The position numbers and the translations under genes are program-made. Under the pieces are notes generated by a model. That model saw only the letters and a program-made list of their open reading frames with translations. It searched no databases and was not told the origin of the DNA. From Ligilactobacillus sp900765635 (lineage in GTDB: Bacteria > Bacillota > Bacilli > Lactobacillales > Lactobacillaceae), in contig NZ_CASCJC010000001.1 in assembly GCF_949152225.1 (NCBI RefSeq), positions 1,426,001-1,490,000 of the forward strand: 64,000 nt of DNA. The letters run 5' to 3'. Each line of letters opens with the position of its first letter. Position 1 is the first letter of the stretch. This document shows, piece after piece, positions 52,154-60,215 of this stretch.

Positions 52154-52864
52154 ATGTCTACAAAATACGAAACAATAATTAATGAATTGAAAAAAAGAAT
52201 CGACCAAAAATTTTATCAACTAGATTTGCCTTTACCTAATCAAAATGATTTAGCTAAAGAATTCAATGTCAGTCGCATGACTGTAAAAAAAGCTCTAGAT
52301 ACATTGATTAACGAAGGTTTACTTTACTCTAAACGTGGAGCTGGTACGTTTATTCGCAAATCTTCTGCCAATCAAAGAATTTCTTTACCTGTCAATGAAC
52401 ATTCAGGCCTAAGTAAAAGCTTGGCTCAAAGAATCGAAAGTCAAATTATTTCGTTTAATGTTACTTTCCCTAATCAAGAAGTATGTGAAAAACTTGAAAT
52501 TCAATCAACTGATCCTATTTATGATATTTTACGCTTACGCTTAGTTAACCATGAACCTTTTGTACTAGAACACACCTATATGCCAACTAACTTAATTCAG
52601 GGGCTTTCTCAAGAAATATTGAAAAAATCAATCTACAACTATATTGAAAATGACTTAAAACTTACAATAGGTGATGCCTTTAGACAAATCACTGCCGAAA
52701 AAGCCACTTTAATTGATTGCGAATATCTCAAAGTTGAACCAACCGATCCTATTTTACAGGTTAATCAAATTGTCTACTTAAAAAATGGTCAACCTTTTGA
52801 AACATCTACTAGTCGGCATCCTTATAATAAACATATTTATACAATTTTTGATCGTAAAAAATAA
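52154..52864 (+). CDS. GntR-family transcription regulator with UTRA domain
   Basis: 236 residues. Winged helix (about 5-70: LPNQNDLAKEFNVSRMTVKKALDTLINEGLLYSKRGAGTFI) and a UTRA ligand domain (about 85-232: DPIYDILRLRLVNHEPFVLEHTYMP). Homologues repress PTS operons and release DNA on binding a phosphosugar. ATG 52154 follows AAAGGAGG at 9 nt; a longer frame starts inside the promoter region. Divergent from the PTS IIC/GH1 genes it likely controls. Confidence 0.94.
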   Translation: MSTKYETIINELKKRIDQKFYQLDLPLPNQNDLAKEFNVSRMTVKKALDTLINEGLLYSKRGAGTFIRKSSANQRISLPVNEHSGLSKSLAQRIESQIISFNVTFPNQEVCEKLEIQSTDPIYDILRLRLVNHEPFVLEHTYMPTNLIQGLSQEILKKSIYNYIENDLKLTIGDAFRQITAEKATLIDCEYLKVEPTDPILQVNQIVYLKNGQPFETSTSRHPYNKHIYTIFDRKK

Positions 52865-52893
52865 ACAGTGTAGCACAGGCTACACTGTTTATT
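52863..52893. terminator. Terminator between the GntR/UTRA and VOC genes
   Basis: AACAGTGTAGC and GCTACACTGTT arms with a 4-nt loop; flanking A/T tracts, used by both converging genes. Confidence 0.85.
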
Positions 52894-53270
52894 TAGTTTG
52901 CATAATGCACTATTTCGATTAAATTTTCATCTGGATCTTTGATTGTTACTGCAAAGCATGGGCCAAATGCTCCGGTTGCTTGCTCGTTTACTTTTACGAT
53001 TGATACAAAGTAACTTTTCAAATGATTCAAAATAGCACTTGGCTGATCAGCACTGACGATACTAAAAGCACAACTGCCTACACTTGGGTTTTGAGGCAAC
53101 AATTCTTCTTTTGCCAGACTCAAAACCAAAAGCTGTTGACCTAATTTAAAGGTTTTAGTCGTTGGTGTCTGGTTGACTAAAGCCAAATCAAAGACTTCAT
53201 GATAAAAACGTGCACTTCTTTCTAAATTTTTCGTATATATAACTAAACTATCTATCCGTTTGATTTTCAT
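52893..53270 (-). CDS. VOC-family (glyoxalase/bleomycin-resistance-like) protein
   Basis: 125 residues. Two beta-alpha-beta-beta-beta units: RIDSLVIYTKNLERSARFYHEVFDLAL and CAFSIVSADQPSAILNHLKSYF, ending DPDENLIEIVHY, a metal-site pattern (Glu in LIEIVH). Function could be dioxygenase, isomerase or drug binding. Start ATG 53268-53270 overlaps the MATE gene's stop by 4 bp (ATGA), so they are co-translated. Confidence 0.88.
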   Translation of the reverse strand: MKIKRIDSLVIYTKNLERSARFYHEVFDLALVNQTPTTKTFKLGQQLLVLSLAKEELLPQNPSVGSCAFSIVSADQPSAILNHLKSYFVSIVKVNEQATGAFGPCFAVTIKDPDENLIEIVHYAN

Positions 53271-54592
53271 AATGATTCTTCTTTCCAATTAAATAATTGA
53301 CGATACAACAAGCCGATTCCTAAACAAGCCACGATTGCTTCAGCACATGGAACAGCAGCCCAAACACCTTCTAAACCTAAGAAATATGCCAATGTAAACA
53401 AAGCCATTAACAAGATGACATATCCTCGACCTAAAGACATTACAAAGGCACCACGTGGTTGATTAATGGCGGCTAAAGACATCATGATTACGATGTTAAA
53501 GTTTGAGAAAAAGACACTCAAAAAATAAATTGGCATCCCGCTAGCCGCATATTTAACAAGTGCTTGATTTTGTTCAGCATTAAAGGCTGCGATGATAGGA
53601 TATTTGAAAAGCAACAAGACGATATAAGAAGCTATCGCCAATCCTAGACTCACCTTTAAACCAAGTAAAATAGCAGCACGCACATTGGCAAGTTGATGTT
53701 TCCCATATTCACGGCTAGCAATTGGTTGCACACCTAAAGCCACACCGTTAAATAATGCCAACACGACAATCCCGATATTTGCGATTACCCCATAAGCAGC
53801 AATCGCATCATTACCAGCTAGTTTAAGCAAAATCCAGTTAAAAGCAAAAATGCTCACGCCTGTACTCATCTCAGTAAAAAACGATGGTCCCCCAATTTTG
53901 GCAGCTGCCAAGAGTTCTTTAGGACGTGGTAAAACAAAACGCAAACTCAAAGTACGTTGTTTAAAATGACGATGATTAGTCAAGACAAGTAAACTAATTG
54001 CTGGAGCAAATAACGTTGCAATCGCAGCGCCTTCCATCTTTAGCCCTAAACCAAAAATCAAGATCCAATCAACAATAACCACAAAAATCGTTTCAGTCAA
54101 AGTCGCAATCATTGTCAACTTCGGATTACCATCGTTACGCACAAAGTTTAAGGCAACGTAATTACACATAAATAATGGACCAGAAAATGAAATGATCCGC
54201 AAATACATTGTTGCTAAATCGATAGTTTCAGAATTAGCCCCTAAAAAGTGTAAGATTTGATGCGGAAAAAGATTGGCGCAAAACGCAAACAACAACCCTA
54301 AAACCGCACAAAATAATAAAAGCTGACTAAACAAGTCCTTTACTTTTTTAGGATTATTAATTTTATTTAGTGAATAAAGAGCCGATCCCCCTATTCCAAA
54401 TAATAATCCAATCGAATTAAAGACATTAAAAACAGGTAAAACTAGATTTAAAGTCGTCAACCCCAATGCCCCAGCAGCTAAGGCAATAAATAAAGTATCG
54501 ACGATGACATACATCGAAACTCCTAGTGAAGCAAAGATGTTTTTTACTATGTATTGTCTCACCTCATGCTTAATTTTACTTACTTCATTCAA
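53267..54592 (-). CDS. MATE-family multidrug/sodium antiporter
   Basis: 441 residues, twelve helices in two halves. Motifs include YVIVDTLFIALAAGALGLTTLNLVLPVF, GIGGSALYSL, LFNGVALGVQPIASREYG and FSNFNIVIMMSLAAINQPRGA. Exports cationic compounds in exchange for sodium or protons. The TTG start at 54590-54592 follows AAGGAG at 7 nt; the nearby ATG reads into a stop. Upstream of the VOC gene and downstream of a LysR gene on the same strand (42 bp). Confidence 0.9.
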   Translation of the reverse strand: MNEVSKIKHEVRQYIVKNIFASLGVSMYVIVDTLFIALAAGALGLTTLNLVLPVFNVFNSIGLLFGIGGSALYSLNKINNPKKVKDLFSQLLLFCAVLGLLFAFCANLFPHQILHFLGANSETIDLATMYLRIISFSGPLFMCNYVALNFVRNDGNPKLTMIATLTETIFVVIVDWILIFGLGLKMEGAAIATLFAPAISLLVLTNHRHFKQRTLSLRFVLPRPKELLAAAKIGGPSFFTEMSTGVSIFAFNWILLKLAGNDAIAAYGVIANIGIVVLALFNGVALGVQPIASREYGKHQLANVRAAILLGLKVSLGLAIASYIVLLLFKYPIIAAFNAEQNQALVKYAASGMPIYFLSVFFSNFNIVIMMSLAAINQPRGAFVMSLGRGYVILLMALFTLAYFLGLEGVWAAVPCAEAIVACLGIGLLYRQLFNWKEESL

Positions 54593-54633
54593 TTCTTTTC
54601 TCCTTAAATTCTTTAATATACTTACATTTTAAG

Positions 54634-55506
54634 CTAACTTTCACTAAATTGTGCAATGAATTTTTTCATCAAGGGTGTTGTTAGCTTATCTTTAGGCCAA
54701 ATCAAGGCCATTTGTGTCTTCCATGAATCTTGCTTGACCGGAATAATGCGTGTTAAGCCTTTAGCATTGAGCTTAGCAATCGAGCTAGGTACCAAGGCTA
54801 ATCCCATATTCATTTCAGCCCAGCGAATTGCGGTTCTAGCATCATCACAGCGCACTGCGATAAACGGATTTAAGCCATAATGCGTGAAAGTTTCTTTAAA
54901 GATAGTCGAAAACCTACGATAAATAATCAACGGATACTGACTAAGCGTTGTAATATCAAAGCTTTGTGGCAAGTTAGCTAAATCAGGATAGTTATTAGAT
55001 ACCACAACAACCATCTCTTCTTGTGCAAAATAATGTACGTTTAACCCTTGAGCATTAAACGGTGTACGTACAATAGCTGCATCTAACAGTGAATGTTGTA
55101 ATTTATCAATGATTCCAAACGTATTATCTTCATAAATTTCAAAGTTAACATCGGGATATGCTTGGCAAAAGACTTGCAAATTAGCATTTGGCATCACATC
55201 ACCAGACGATGAAACCGTTCCTAGACTGATTGTACCAGTAGTCCCATTTGAGTGTTTTTGAACCCGCGTGCGTGCCAATTGTTCAAGATCAATGATTTGT
55301 TGTGCATATTTAGCTAGAAGTTTGCCTTCTGGAGTTAGTTTAATACCACGTGGGGTACGTTCAAATAATTCTACGCCTAATTCTTTTTCGAGCATTTTTA
55401 TCTGATAGCTAAGCGGTGGTTGCGAAATATTTAGCCGTTTAGCAGCCGCAGAAAACTGCTTTTCTTCAGCGATTGCCAAAAAATACTCCAGTTGCTTAAA
55501 GTTCAT
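54634..55506 (-). CDS. LysR-family transcription regulator
   Basis: 290 residues. N-terminal helix-turn-helix MNFKQLEYFLAIAEEKQFSAAAKRLNISQPPLS, then a LysR effector domain (about 90-290). ATG 55504-55506 gives the typical N-terminus and 8-nt spacing to AAAGGAAG; an ATG two codons earlier is too close. Divergent from tauE, so it probably regulates that operon; it could also act on the downstream MATE gene. Confidence 0.92.
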   Translation of the reverse strand: MNFKQLEYFLAIAEEKQFSAAAKRLNISQPPLSYQIKMLEKELGVELFERTPRGIKLTPEGKLLAKYAQQIIDLEQLARTRVQKHSNGTTGTISLGTVSSSGDVMPNANLQVFCQAYPDVNFEIYEDNTFGIIDKLQHSLLDAAIVRTPFNAQGLNVHYFAQEEMVVVVSNNYPDLANLPQSFDITTLSQYPLIIYRRFSTIFKETFTHYGLNPFIAVRCDDARTAIRWAEMNMGLALVPSSIAKLNAKGLTRIIPVKQDSWKTQMALIWPKDKLTTPLMKKFIAQFSES

Positions 55507-55571
55507 TTTCATTACTTCCTTTCGTCTGCGTCTTTTATTATAACATTTGATATATTTTTTTTGGATATTTG

Positions 55572-55600
55572 TTGACTAAAAGTTGTATTTTCAATATAAA
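55572..55600 (+). promoter_or_regulatory. Promoter of the TauE/DUF1634 operon
   Basis: TTGACT, 17 bp, TATAAA, ending 63 bp before the ATG. A good sigma-A match within the LysR-divergent intergene (55507-55663). Confidence 0.7.
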
Positions 55601-55663
55601 TGAAAAAATGGTAGGATTATTAATGAAATTTTCAGTAATCTATTTTCAGAAAGGAAGTTCACA

Positions 55664-56509
55664 ATGGTTAGTACAGTTGTGACTATGTTACTTGTCGGGG
55701 TTTTTGCTGGCACAATGGGGGCCATCTTAGGTATTGGTGGTGGAATGATTGTCACTCCAATTGTAACGATGTTATTTGGTTTAGACATCAAATACGCAAT
55801 TGGAGCAAGCATCATCGCTGTTATCGCCACTAGTTCTGGCTCAACCATCGCTTTTTTACGCGATGACGTTTTAAACTTACGAGTTGCGATGTTTCTTGAA
55901 ATTGCAACTACAATTGGGGCCATCTTAGGTGCGATCTTAACTGGCATCGTTTCAGCAGGCATTCTTTATTTCTTATTTGGTTGTTTATTAATCTTTTCTA
56001 GCTGGAACATGTATCGTAAATTACGTGGAAATAATGAAGTTTTGAATCGTGCCAACCCCGATAAATTAGCTGCAAAGTTCAAGCTCAACAGCTCTTATTA
56101 CGATAAAAACTTGAAAAAACAAATCGATTATCAAGTGGAAAATATTCCGGGAGGCTTTGCAATCATGTTAGGTGCCGGCTTGGCATCTGGTATGCTTGGA
56201 ATTGGTTCTGGTGCCTTTAAGGTAATGGCAATGGATAATGCGATGAAGATGCCACTTAAACCGTCTAGCGCCACTAGCAACTTAATGATGGGCGTTACGG
56301 CTGCGGCTAGTGCGACCGTTTATTTCTTTAACGGTTCAATTCGCCCTGACATCGCTGTTCCTTTAGCATTAGGCATCTTAGTCGGTGCAACTATCGGTAG
56401 TCGAATCATGCAAATCTTACCTTCACGTATCATTCGGATGGTCTTTATTCCAGTGTTATTGTACTTAGGTTTGCAAATGGCATTAAAAGCGTTTGGGGTG
56501 AATATCTAG
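55664..56509 (+). CDS. TauE/SafE-family sulfite/anion exporter-like permease
   Basis: 281 residues, about eight helices, with the GILGIGGG repeat in both halves: GTMGAILGIGGGMIVTPIVTML near the start and GLASGMLGIGSGAFKVMAMD in the middle. Family members move sulfite, sulfonates or other organic anions. GAAAGGAAG lies 9 nt before the ATG. Followed 1 bp later by a DUF1634 gene, a recurrent partner. Divergent from the LysR regulator. Confidence 0.9.
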   Translation: MVSTVVTMLLVGVFAGTMGAILGIGGGMIVTPIVTMLFGLDIKYAIGASIIAVIATSSGSTIAFLRDDVLNLRVAMFLEIATTIGAILGAILTGIVSAGILYFLFGCLLIFSSWNMYRKLRGNNEVLNRANPDKLAAKFKLNSSYYDKNLKKQIDYQVENIPGGFAIMLGAGLASGMLGIGSGAFKVMAMDNAMKMPLKPSSATSNLMMGVTAAASATVYFFNGSIRPDIAVPLALGILVGATIGSRIMQILPSRIIRMVFIPVLLYLGLQMALKAFGVNI

Positions 56510-56510
56510 T

Positions 56511-56882
56511 ATGCAAAAAAACAATAACGTCAAAGACGAAATGGCACAAGTTGAGATTATCATCGGCAAAATCATGCGCATCGGTGTTTTAATCGCAGCA
56601 ATTGTGATGATTATTGGCTTAGTCATGTTTTTCATCAATGGTGGTGGCGGTTATGTAAACAACGCCTTTCCAACGACTTTAAGCAGTGTCATCAGCGGAA
56701 TCACCCATGGTAAAGCATATGCCTTGATGATGGGTGGAATCTTTTTATTGATACTGACACCAGTTTTACGGGTAGTTGTTTCAATCTATGCTTTTATCGT
56801 TGAAAAAGATACACTCTATACTTGGATTACAATCTTAGTTTTAGTCATCTTAATCATCAGTTTCATCATTGGTCATAACTAA
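56511..56882 (+). CDS. DUF1634-family membrane protein
   Basis: 123 residues, three membrane helices (about 20-45, 68-95, 100-121). The IGKIMRIGVLIAAIVMIIGLVMF and GIFLLILTPVLRVVVSIYAFIVEKD segments are typical of DUF1634, which recurs beside TauE permeases and may be an accessory subunit. GGGGTG sits upstream of the ATG within the tauE end. Confidence 0.88.
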   Translation: MQKNNNVKDEMAQVEIIIGKIMRIGVLIAAIVMIIGLVMFFINGGGGYVNNAFPTTLSSVISGITHGKAYALMMGGIFLLILTPVLRVVVSIYAFIVEKDTLYTWITILVLVILIISFIIGHN

Positions 56883-56922
56883 AAAAACAGGAACTTGAAC
56901 AAAATCAAGTTCCTGTTTTTTA
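56882..56922. terminator. Bidirectional terminator between DUF1634 and SDR genes
   Basis: AAAACAGGAACTTG and CAAGTTCCTGTTTT arms with an 8-nt loop and A/T tracts. Confidence 0.93.
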
Positions 56923-57687
56923 TTACTGAATTATCCAACCACCATCAATTGGAACGACTGCTCCGTGAATATAGCTTGCGTTAGGTGAAGCTAAATAAAG
57001 TGTCAAATCAGCCACTTCACTTGCGGCTGCCCAACGTTTAACTGGTGTTTTAGCGGCAACTTCTTTAGCCATTTGACCATCATTTTCTAAAAAGTCGGCC
57101 CGATTCATTGGCGTATCGATGGCCCCTGGTGCAATGCAATTAGCTCGAATGCCACAACTTGCATAATCATAAGCCAACTGCTTGGTATAACCAACGATCG
57201 CATGCTTAGCCGCACTGTAAGCTGCTCCTCCGCCTCCAGCAACCAAACCTGCAATCGAAGCCATGTTGATTATCACACCAGCTTTTTTCGCCAACATATT
57301 GGGCAAAAATTCATTAGTCAATAAAAACATACTTTTAACGTTAGTATCAAAGACTTTATCCCATAACTGTTCGCTGGTGTCTAAACTAGACGTATAGTCA
57401 TCTAAAATTCCGGCTGTATTTAACAAGATATCAACAGCATCTAGTGTCGTTAAGACTTTGGCAGCCAATGCCTTAATCTGTGTACCTTGCGTTAAGTCTG
57501 CAGGATAAAAATAAAAAGATTTCGGATAAGTTTGCAATATGGCTTGAATGTTAGCATTAGCTTGCAAATCTGTGCCAAACACATAGGCACCTTGACTTAA
57601 GAAAGCCTGTGCTTGTGCTAAGCCAATCCCAGAGCCACAGCCTGTCACAACCACTTTTTGGCCTTTTAATTCAGGATAAACAGGCAT
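56923..57687 (-). CDS. Short-chain dehydrogenase/reductase
   Basis: 254 residues. Cofactor motif VTGCGSGIGLAQA (TGxxxGxG), NTAG (here LLNTAGIL), catalytic Ser in INMASIAG, YxxxK in YSAAKHAIVG and NCIAPGAIDTPM. The classical SDR length suits 3-oxoacyl-ACP reductase-like or sugar/alcohol dehydrogenases; substrate unknown. ATG 57685-57687 follows GGTGG at 5 nt and overlaps the stop of the DUF2829 gene by one base (TAATG). Last gene of queT-DUF2829-SDR. Confidence 0.92.
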   Translation of the reverse strand: MPVYPELKGQKVVVTGCGSGIGLAQAQAFLSQGAYVFGTDLQANANIQAILQTYPKSFYFYPADLTQGTQIKALAAKVLTTLDAVDILLNTAGILDDYTSSLDTSEQLWDKVFDTNVKSMFLLTNEFLPNMLAKKAGVIINMASIAGLVAGGGGAAYSAAKHAIVGYTKQLAYDYASCGIRANCIAPGAIDTPMNRADFLENDGQMAKEVAAKTPVKRWAAASEVADLTLYLASPNASYIHGAVVPIDGGWIIQ

Positions 57688-57911
57688 TAATCCACCAACT
57701 TCCAATCATCTGCCAAAACATCACACGAAGTCGGCATAAATTGAGATAATGCCGGTTGTTCTTTAGTTTTAATCATTAAGTATGGATTAATTTTTTCTCC
57801 ATTAAGACAATGATCTGTCACAACGAAAATATATTCTTCACTGCCACCCCAATTAGTGCGGACAGCTTTTTTGCCCGCTTTTAAGGCTGGTAAAACTTCT
57901 TCAAATGTCAT
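57687..57911 (-). CDS. DUF2829-family small protein
   Basis: 74 residues: MTFEEVLPALKAGKKAVRTN, then GSEEYIFVV and NPYLMIKTKE, ending SCDVLADDWKLVD. This is the Thoeris-anti-defence-like/phage-linked DUF2829 pattern, seen in phages and in chromosomes. ATG 57909-57911 follows AGGTG at 6 nt; a GTG three codons earlier is within that site. Between queT (9 bp upstream) and the SDR gene. No established function here. Confidence 0.82.
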   Translation of the reverse strand: MTFEEVLPALKAGKKAVRTNWGGSEEYIFVVTDHCLNGEKINPYLMIKTKEQPALSQFMPTSCDVLADDWKLVD

Positions 57912-57920
57912 TTTCTTCAC

Positions 57921-58412
57921 CTATTTTGTTAAGTCCATTTTTTGGCTGACCATCCAGACAATGATTGCACCGATAGTCATTGAGATAAATTCACCTAAAG
58001 CTACGGTAAAGTAAGTCCACCAAAACGGCGCATTAGAAATTAAGTGTAATTCTAACGCTACACTCCACATCATCAAAGTACAAATAACGACTGTGATTGC
58101 GAGCTTTAATGGTACTGATTTAACCTTTTGACTCAAGTAACGACTAATCACCGTCATCACCAAGGTACCTAACGTTCCAAAAATCACGTCAACCGCACCT
58201 AAAGATGACCAAATATTAGCCAATGCACAACCAAGAGTCACTGCCCAAATGTATCGCTTGTTAAAGACAACCAAGTTATTGAATGCCTCAGACAAACGAA
58301 TTTGAATTGCGCCATAACTCATAAAAGATAAGGCTACCGTCAAAACGGCATATAATGCAGCTACGATCCCAATTTTGGTGAGTTCGACTGCCTTTACATT
58401 TGTTTTTGTCAT
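57921..58412 (-). CDS. queT: QueT-type queuosine precursor transporter (ECF substrate component)
   Basis: 163 residues, about five to six helices. Family marks: EAFNNLVVFNKRYIWAVTLGCALANIWSSLGAVDVIFGTLGTL. QueT is an energy-coupling-factor S component for queuosine precursors and needs the shared EcfA/T module from elsewhere. The ATG lies 8 nt after AGGAGG, and that ribosome site is inside the preQ1-I riboswitch at 58421-58460, giving direct support for the substrate. Confidence 0.92.
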   Translation of the reverse strand: MTKTNVKAVELTKIGIVAALYAVLTVALSFMSYGAIQIRLSEAFNNLVVFNKRYIWAVTLGCALANIWSSLGAVDVIFGTLGTLVMTVISRYLSQKVKSVPLKLAITVVICTLMMWSVALELHLISNAPFWWTYFTVALGEFISMTIGAIIVWMVSQKMDLTK

Positions 58413-58420
58413 AAGTATAA

Positions 58421-58460
58421 CCTCCTAGTTTTTTTAAGTGGGATGTTTACGAACCACTTT
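58421..58460 (-). promoter_or_regulatory. preQ1-I riboswitch controlling queT
   Basis: On the minus strand: AGTGGTTC, a loop, CCCACT closing the stem, then the A-rich tail and AACTAGGAGG. Stem AGTGG/CCACT and the AAAAAACTA tail match the preQ1 class I H-type pseudoknot. The tail contains the Shine-Dalgarno of queT, so ligand binding would block translation. The region 58470-58500 also has a GCGGT/ACCGC hairpin. Confidence 0.88.
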
Positions 58461-58503
58461 TATTTAATTTTGGCGGTCAAAAACCGCTTGTTCCAGTATA
58501 CGC

Positions 58504-58535
58504 AAAAAAACCGCCTGTGACAAGCCACAAACGGT
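58504..58535 (-). terminator. Terminator after the DegV gene
   Basis: CCGTTTGTG and CACAGGCGG arms (two G-U pairs), then T7 on the minus strand. It separates the DegV gene from the riboswitch-controlled genes. Confidence 0.8.
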
Positions 58536-58545
58536 AATTTCTAAA

Positions 58546-59388
58546 TTATTCCCATGTAATCAAGGTACTCTTGGCCCCAGAATAAATCGTTAAGAAAGCT
58601 GGCATCAAGCCACTAGTAAGCTGAATTTGTGGACAGCGTTTAGTCAAAAATTCTTGCCAATCTGCTAATCGTTCTTCATCGGCTGTCAACAATGTGACGG
58701 GCAAAATCTCTGGGTGAGTCAGTAGATAATCTTCGATTTTTTCACCAAATTTCTTCATTCGCAAATGCGTATCTAAAACCTCAAGTTCCCCAGTATCGCT
58801 AAAGCGCAACAATGTTTTAGGTTTTAACAAAGCATTACTTACAAAATTTACCCCATTTGAAATCGATCCGGTCTTCTTTAGTCCTTTGAGATTGCCCAAT
58901 ATCAACAAAGTTTTAAGTTTAGCACGATATTTTTCTAACATATTCAAGATAGTTGCACTGTCTACACCATCATTAGCCAAAGTCGCTGCCAGACAAGCTA
59001 GTTTTCCTTGAGCCGGTCCAAACGTATATGTATCAAAAATATGGAGATTAATTCCGCCTAAATCACAATTTTTAGCATAAGCCATCAAGTTAGAACCAAT
59101 CCCGCTGATGCTGTGAGCCAAATGGATCCAAATGATATCTTTAACACCTGGTTGTTTGAACTTTTGAATCACTTCATCGATCTGTTGTAAAGACACTTGT
59201 GCTTCAAAGATACTGTTATCTTGTTGTTCCATGATTTGCATCACACTTTTTAAGTCGCCTAATTCTTTTTCATAATAGGTAGTTTCACCAAGCACAAATG
59301 GGAGTGAGAAAACTTCGATGTCCAGTCGCTGACATTCTTCATCACTTAAGCATGCAGCATTATCAGTAATTATAATTGTTTTGTTCAT
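58546..59388 (-). CDS. DegV-family fatty-acid-binding protein
   Basis: 280 residues. Start IIITDNAACLSDEECQRLDIEVFSLPF, then WIHLAHSISGIGSNLMAYA (the fatty-acid headgroup loop, usually SSGLSGT, here HSISGIG) and ILGNLKGLKKTGSISNG in the middle. DegV/FakB proteins present fatty acids to the kinase FakA. ATG 59386-59388 follows AGGAGAG at 6 nt. Just after crcB (13 bp), so possibly the same transcript. Confidence 0.9.
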   Translation of the reverse strand: MNKTIIITDNAACLSDEECQRLDIEVFSLPFVLGETTYYEKELGDLKSVMQIMEQQDNSIFEAQVSLQQIDEVIQKFKQPGVKDIIWIHLAHSISGIGSNLMAYAKNCDLGGINLHIFDTYTFGPAQGKLACLAATLANDGVDSATILNMLEKYRAKLKTLLILGNLKGLKKTGSISNGVNFVSNALLKPKTLLRFSDTGELEVLDTHLRMKKFGEKIEDYLLTHPEILPVTLLTADEERLADWQEFLTKRCPQIQLTSGLMPAFLTIYSGAKSTLITWE

Positions 59389-59401
59389 CAAATACTCTCC
59401 T

Positions 59402-59740
59402 TTATAGTAGTGCTAAAAACACCAACAACAAGCCTCCTAAGACACTAACTAGCAAATAAAGCCAAGCCAATAAGTAGCGCCGATTAGAGACAAGTGCTAA
59501 CAATTCAACATTAAAGGTTGAAAATGTTGTATATCCGCCTAAAACTCCGGTACCTAAAACAGCGTAGACACTTGGTGGACAAAAGCGAAAAACTAACCCC
59601 AAAATAAATGCCCCACTCAAGTTGATTATTAACGTTGCCAAAGGAAACAAGGTCATAAAATGTTGTTTGAAATAAGTTGTTATCAAATAACGTAAGCAAG
59701 CTCCGATAGCTGCGCCTAATCCAACTGCTAGTACAATCAT
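59402..59740 (-). CDS. crcB: Fluoride channel CrcB/Fluc, second subunit
   Basis: 112 residues, four helices. Start IVLAVGLGAAIGACLRYL, then the N-rich site TLIINLSGAFILG and the Fluc signature GVLGGYTTFSTFNVE (Phe-box/Na site). It exports fluoride as a dual-topology dimer; here it pairs with the neighbouring crcB. ATG 59738-59740 overlaps the end of the first crcB by 4 bp; a longer upstream frame has no ribosome site. Confidence 0.93.
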   Translation of the reverse strand: MIVLAVGLGAAIGACLRYLITTYFKQHFMTLFPLATLIINLSGAFILGLVFRFCPPSVYAVLGTGVLGGYTTFSTFNVELLALVSNRRYLLAWLYLLVSVLGGLLLVFLALL

Positions 59741-60108
59741 CGACCTTGCCCCCTTAACGCCAGTTTTTGTGCACAAATCAATCCCAACAAGGCACAACTA
59801 AAGCCTCCTATCAGACTAATTGCCAAATAACACAAACTAGCTGTCATTGTAGAAAACTTATAAAAATCAAGCATCAAGGTTGAAAAGGTCGTAAATGCAC
59901 CCACAAAACCAGTGCCTAACCCAAGACAAAGCCAATCTGCCAATAATGAGCGTTCGATAATATAATACGTAATAAATGCTAACAAAAAACAGCCCAATAA
60001 ATTGACAAACATGGTTGCTTTAAAGCTAAGCCAGGTAGTCAAAAGATAACGGAAACTACCACCAAAAAAAGCAAAAAACGCTACACTGGCAAAATTTTTA
60101 AAACTCAT
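59737..60108 (-). CDS. crcB: Fluoride channel CrcB/Fluc, first subunit
   Basis: 123 residues, four helices. SVAFFAFFGGSFRYLLTTWLS, KATMFVNLLGCFLLAF (conserved Asn of the pore) and GFVGAFTTFSTLMLD. The two adjacent crcB genes suggest a heterodimer with opposite topologies. ATG 60106-60108 follows AGGAGAG at 6 nt; a longer frame to 60180 runs through the promoter. No fluoride riboswitch was found upstream. Confidence 0.93.
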   Translation of the reverse strand: MSFKNFASVAFFAFFGGSFRYLLTTWLSFKATMFVNLLGCFLLAFITYYIIERSLLADWLCLGLGTGFVGAFTTFSTLMLDFYKFSTMTASLCYLAISLIGGFSCALLGLICAQKLALRGQGR

Positions 60109-60143
60109 CTTTTCTCTCCTAAATTTAGCAATTCCTACAAAAT

Positions 60144-60172
60144 ATGATACCGCCAAAGAATTTTTAGTGCAA
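60144..60172 (-). promoter_or_regulatory. Promoter of the crcB pair
   Basis: On the minus strand, TTGCAC (60167-60172), a 17-bp spacer, then TATCAT (60144-60149), ending about 35 bp before the ATG. Confidence 0.65.
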
Positions 60173-60175
60173 CCA

Positions 60176-60215
60176 CACAAAATAACCCGAGAAAATATTT
60201 CCCGGGTTATTTTTT
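60176..60215 (-). terminator. Terminator after the bgl operon
   Basis: AATAACCCGGGAAA and TTTCTCGGGTTATT arms around a short AT loop, then TTTTG, adjoining the antiterminator gene's stop. Confidence 0.85.

Noticed and set aside
60109..60175. Fluoride riboswitch upstream of the crcB pair
   Set aside because: The crcB-motif consensus is not present; the gap holds only a promoter and the neighbouring terminator.
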